This document shows, in pieces, positions 62,335-64,000 of a stretch of DNA of 64,000 bases (positions are counted from its first letter, which is position 1; every line of letters begins with the position of its first letter). The position numbers and the translations under genes were made by a program. A model generated the notes under the pieces. That model was not told where the DNA came from. It saw only the letters and a list, made by a program, of their open reading frames with translations, and did no database searches. Source of the DNA: Phoronis australis (taxonomy: Eukaryota; Phoronida; Phoronidae); NCBI GenBank assembly GCA_002633005.1, contig NMRA01000150.1, forward strand, positions 586,359 through 650,358. Direction: 5' to 3'.

Positions 62335-62800
62335 ATGTTACTATGGCACACCTGTGACAAGCAATAAGTGTGCGCCTGAGTTGGGCATATAATGTAAACA
62401 TGGCACTCCATGGTAGTCCGATCCACCCGAAAGTCGTCCTCTGTTGTCAACTTCATATTAATACACCAGCAAAATTCAATAAAGATCCTATTGCGCGTTT
62501 AGGATATAAAGTGCAAAACAAACAAAACTGCTACTAGGAGGCGCTACTGTTGTCAAAGTCGTCGGAAAATCATCGTCAGCTGCCCCTTTCAGAGTAAGAA
62601 CATAATGTGCCAATTTTCAAAATCATCCCTCGAGTGGTTTGGTTGATAGAAGGGCGGACGCCAAAAAATAGACTCGAGAGGATGGCATCATCTTAATAGT
62701 AGATGCCCAACTGCCAAGGAAGATACAGAGGTAAGCGTGAAAAACTAAAATTGCCATTAGGGGCACACTGGTAGTTTGAAATGTTTGTCTGTCCGTAGTC
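62335..62800 (-). repeat. CCTAGTGGC-rich repeat, inverted copy downstream of the gene
   Basis: The minus strand reads tggcaattttagtttttcac, gtatcttcc, gcgtccgcccttctatcaac and caaaccactcgagggatga, the family modules in order. Confidence 0.6.
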
Positions 62801-64000
62801 CGTGGAACTGGAACACGCAAAATATTCAGTATGAGTTCACGGACACATAACTCGCAAAGTAGAACGCATTTAAAGGCAATTTACAATCAGAACGGCAAAT
62901 GGCAGTGAATGTTACCATGATGATGTCTTGAGACTCGCGCAGCACAAAAGGCATCTGACCAGTATGACAATATAAGCAGTATCTGAACATAACCCGTGAC
63001 GACCTGAGCGCACTTGGTCATTCATAAATTAAATAGTTTTCAAAAAACTCGTAGCACAATGCGCGGTACTTCGGAGGAGCTAACTTCATTCAAAGAAGGA
63101 AAAATCTCAAGTGCAAAATACATATTTAAGTGCCAAGGATTGAAAAATATCAAAAAGTGGCTGATTTTTTTACTTAATAGTTAATGCCCTAGTAAACTAA
63201 AGTATTTGAAATTGTCCATTTTAGTACACACTGAGGTGCCAAAATGTGGAGCTATCGGGTTGCCTGAGAATGCTTTCACGTTATTTCTTAAAACTCTCAG
63301 ATGCATGATACATGACATGGCAAAACTACAGGTTCAAAACGGTTTTTGGGGGGAGGTTGCGCCAAGAAATTTTTCCTCTAACAACCAAGCATTTTCCTTG
63401 ATTCTGAAGTATTATCCAAGAAAAAAACACGGAGAACGTGTCAAACTTGAAAAACTACGAACACCACAAACTCGAACTCACGACCAGCGGACAGAGTGCG
63501 CGTCCTTTGCCCTGCTGCACCACCACGATGTCACTCGAAGTTAAGTCTAAGAGACCTACTTGTTTAAGGTTTTTGTAATGCTTATTACACTTTTTATATT
63601 TTGTGCAATCAGTTCGTAAAAAAATTGTATTTAATTAAAATAGTCTGCAATTGCCCAAAAGACCAAATCCGTTTTCGTGTTGGATTTAATGACGCGATTG
63701 CTTAGGAAATCGTGTTAAGTTCAGGTTTGACAAAGAGAGAATTATGAATTTCTGAGTGATTCCCTAAGGCTTACCAGCAGCTTCTGTTTTTTCATTGTCA
63801 CTCAGATTCCATTTTCTTTAAAAAATGAAGTAATTTTCTTCATTGCACAGTGAAGCAGACGACGGAAACGGAGTTGTAGTGCGCTGCGCCACTGCCGGTC
63901 GTCTGGGGCATCGCAGGAGAGCCTTTACTCTTAGATATAGTTCCCGCGTTACGTTTGCGCCATGCTCCAAATTTGACACTTGAAATTGGATCTGGGCCCC
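62801..64000 (+). other. Intergenic DNA to the window end
   Basis: Apart from the possible SINE head no feature is recognised. The frame at 63206-63544 has no known domain and overlaps that repeat. Confidence 0.5.
63465..63535 (-). repeat. Possible tRNA-derived SINE head
   Basis: The minus strand reads tggtgcagcagg (A-box-like) and, about 40 nt on, gagttcgag (B-box-like, one mismatch). The arms do not fold into a convincing tRNA, so at most a decayed Pol III promoter. Confidence 0.3.

Noticed and set aside
63206-63544. 112-residue plus-strand frame near the window end
   Set aside because: No known motif, overlaps a possible SINE head on the other strand.

Overview
The window is eukaryotic, animal genomic DNA. 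It is AT-rich, with GT-AG introns, phase-1 extracellular modules, many minisatellites, LINE and DNA-transposon remnants and one run of Ns. The proteins point to a bilaterian, probably a marine invertebrate deuterostome or similar; the species cannot be fixed from the sequence.

Almost the whole window is one plus-strand gene. It encodes a receptor-type protein tyrosine phosphatase. I could chain 29 coding exon positions from a start codon at 224 to a stop at 60826, and every junction keeps frame. The product is about 1303-1304 residues: signal peptide, Ig domain, Ser/Thr-rich stalk, Ig domain, three FN3 domains, one transmembrane helix, a juxtamembrane segment encoded by two alternative exons, an active PTP domain (D1: WPD loop and [10 protein letters not shown] loop) and a second PTP-like domain (D2) whose catalytic Cys is Asp. 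D1 and D2 have matching intron positions and phases. The D1 wording and the Cys-to-Asp change place it nearest the R5 class (PTPRG/PTPRZ, insect Ptp99A), but no carbonic-anhydrase domain is present.

Region by region: 224-296 signal peptide; 1600-3997 Ig1; 8424-8576 stalk; 13676-15232 Ig2; 16054-29696 three FN3 domains; 33142-33265 transmembrane; 36319-36888 two homologous, apparently mutually exclusive exons; 37217-38165 assembly gap; 39746-51234 PTP D1; 53686-60826 PTP D2 and tail; 60827 to about 61305 3' UTR; the rest is intergenic repeat DNA. The introns hold a minus-strand THAP-domain gene fragment inside an inverted-repeat-bounded block (30276-32924), a decayed minus-strand LINE (33655-34665), at least four other inverted-repeat elements, and a dispersed repeat family rich in CTCF-consensus-like sites.

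The most unusual signal is that tandem arrays repeatedly sit on, or run into, splice junctions of this gene. Several arrays copy the splice site itself in every unit. In four cases (exons 6, 11, 22, 26) the unit length is a multiple of three and the array is open in the exon's frame, so alternative splice-site choice could add whole peptide repeats to the receptor.
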